The position numbers and the translations under genes are program-made. This document shows positions 6,810 through 7,561 of a stretch of 7,561 bases of DNA, piece after piece. Source of the stretch: Vulcanimicrobiota bacterium (lineage in GTDB: Bacteria; Vulcanimicrobiota; Vulcanimicrobiia; Vulcanimicrobiales; Vulcanimicrobiaceae); the NCBI GenBank assembly GCA_019233165.1, contig JAFAMS010000057.1:1-7561 (forward strand). Reading direction: 5' to 3'. The stretch's first letter is position 1; every line of letters starts with the position of its first letter. The notes beneath the pieces were generated by a model that was given only the letters and a program-made list of their open reading frames with translations, had not been told where the DNA came from and ran no database searches.

Positions 6810-7561
6810 GCTCCGAGCTGCTGCGTCTTGCGCAGCTGCCAGCTTCCTTCTTCGTCGGGCTCGAAGACGGCGCGCCACGGTTGCAGCCGGCGGATTTGCT
6901 CGAGGGTGACGCCCGCCGTCTTGTCCCACGAAAATTGTTCGGCCCAGGCGCGCGCCTCGCGCGAGAGTCGCTCGCGCAAGGCGTCGTCGGCGAGCACGGC
7001 TTCGAGCCGCTCGGCGAACTCCGCCGGGTCGCGGGCGAGAAATCCCGTGCGTCCGTCGACGATGCAGTCGCGCAGGCCTTGCACGTCGTACGCGACCGCC
7101 GGCGTCCCGCAGGCGTTGGCCTCGACGACGACGATCCCCCAGCCTTCGATCGACGACGGCATCCCGAAGACCCAAGCCTCTTGCATGAGACGCAGCTTCG
7201 TTGCATCGTCGACGCGACCGGTGAACGCGATCGCATCGCCGCCGCGCTGCGAGGCATAAGCCTCGAGCGAGGCACGGTCGTCTCCTTCGCCGGCGATCAC
7301 GAGCCGTGCGTTCGGAATCCGTGCCCGAATCGCGGCGAATGCGTCGATCAACTCCCGAATGCGCTTGTAGGCTTTGAGCCGCCCCAAGTAGAGAATCGTC
7401 GGCTCGGCGGCTTTCGCACCGGGTACAAGCTCGCGCGGCACCCCGCTCACGACGATCTCGATCGGCCGGCGCGACATGTGCAGCTCTTCCATCTCCCGCC
7501 GCGTGCTCTCGCTGATCGTCAGGAACCGCGTGTTGCGGTAGACCAGCGGGACCAACCGCGT
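6806..7561 (-). CDS. GT4-family glycosyltransferase (5' end missing)
   Basis: The last 251 residues are visible; the frame is open at the right edge, and the first Leu codon TTG at 7555 is internal, not a start. The segment covers the linker and the whole C-terminal Rossmann domain of a GT-B fold retaining enzyme, which binds the nucleotide-sugar donor. Numbered from the edge: RFLTISESTRREMEEL (12-27) is the usual domain junction, YLGRLKAYKR (58-67) has the donor-phosphate-binding R61 and K66, RLVIAGEGDD follows, then AFTGRVDD. SSIEGWGIVVVEA holds the EX7E pair E139 and E147, and NACGTPAVAYDVQGLRDCI follows. About 170 N-terminal residues that choose the acceptor should lie beyond the window, so substrate and linkage cannot be stated. 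Together with the converging sugar transferase and flippase it points to glycan assembly on a lipid carrier at the inner membrane. No odd features were seen apart from a hydrophilic extension of about 25 residues after WRAVFEP. Confidence 0.94.
   Translation of the reverse strand, partial: TRLVPLVYRNTRFLTISESTRREMEELHMSRRPIEIVVSGVPRELVPGAKAAEPTILYLGRLKAYKRIRELIDAFAAIRARIPNARLVIAGEGDDRASLEAYASQRGGDAIAFTGRVDDATKLRLMQEAWVFGMPSSIEGWGIVVVEANACGTPAVAYDVQGLRDCIVDGRTGFLARDPAEFAERLEAVLADDALRERLSREARAWAEQFSWDKTAGVTLEQIRRLQPWRAVFEPDEEGSWQLRKTQQLGA
6817..6839 (+). terminator. Possible hairpin downstream of the flippase (weak)
   Basis: GCTGCTGCG (6817-6825) pairs with CGCAGCTGC (6831-6839) around a TCTTG loop, giving nine positions with one T:T mismatch, starting 8 bases after the flippase stop. 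It is followed by the pyrimidine-rich CAGCTTCCTTCTTCG, not a true T-tract. It lies inside the 3' end of the converging glycosyltransferase gene and may simply reflect its codons. Confidence 0.22.

Noticed and set aside
6447..7175. Minus-strand 242-codon frame spanning the glycosyltransferase and flippase ends
   Set aside because: It lies out of frame with the GT4 motifs and is antisense to the flippase; Arg-rich with no domain.
7553..7555. TTG as the start of the glycosyltransferase
   Set aside because: The frame is open to the window edge, and a GT4 enzyme needs an N-terminal domain of roughly 170 residues before this point, so the codon is an internal Leu.

Overview
This is a GC-rich, almost fully coding stretch of a bacterial chromosome holding seven protein genes. 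Two of them run off the window edges, and the only non-coding gaps are 62 and 37 bases. It looks like a cell-envelope locus of a two-membrane (diderm) bacterium. Two proteins resemble LptD, the outer-membrane barrel that inserts lipopolysaccharide. Next to them are a phosphoglycosyl transferase, a Wzx/MATE-type flippase and a GT4 glycosyltransferase. The base composition, the divergence from proteobacterial LptD and the run of Ala/Pro-rich exported proteins would fit an uncultured diderm lineage such as Eremiobacterota/Vulcanimicrobiota (WPS-2). That placement is only a guess from sequence style.

Left half, minus strand, read from 3678 down to 1: three genes joined by 4-base start/stop overlaps. 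They are a 586-residue LptD-like protein, a 302-residue exported protein with a CBM20/CBM48-like starch-binding fold, and a second LptD-like protein cut by the left edge. The two LptD-like proteins are clearly paralogous: same order of domains and a shared block at the entry to the barrel. A carbohydrate-binding periplasmic protein between two LptD paralogues is the most unusual arrangement in the window.

Right half, plus strand, 3741 to 6809: deoB (phosphopentomutase) is followed with a 4-base ATGA overlap by a short polyprenyl-phosphate sugar-1-phosphate transferase. After 37 bases comes a 12-helix flippase. A GT4 glycosyltransferase, cut by the right edge, runs towards them on the minus strand, and its stop codon shares one CTAG with the flippase stop.

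A working model, which is inference: the phosphoglycosyl transferase starts a lipid-linked glycan on the inner membrane, GT4 enzymes extend it, the flippase turns it to the periplasm, and the divergent LptD/CBM/LptD cluster handles a glycolipid or polysaccharide at the outer membrane. How deoB, a nucleoside-salvage enzyme, fits is unclear; it may be a passenger or supply pentose phosphates. No RNA genes, CRISPR arrays, insertion sequences or long repeats were seen.
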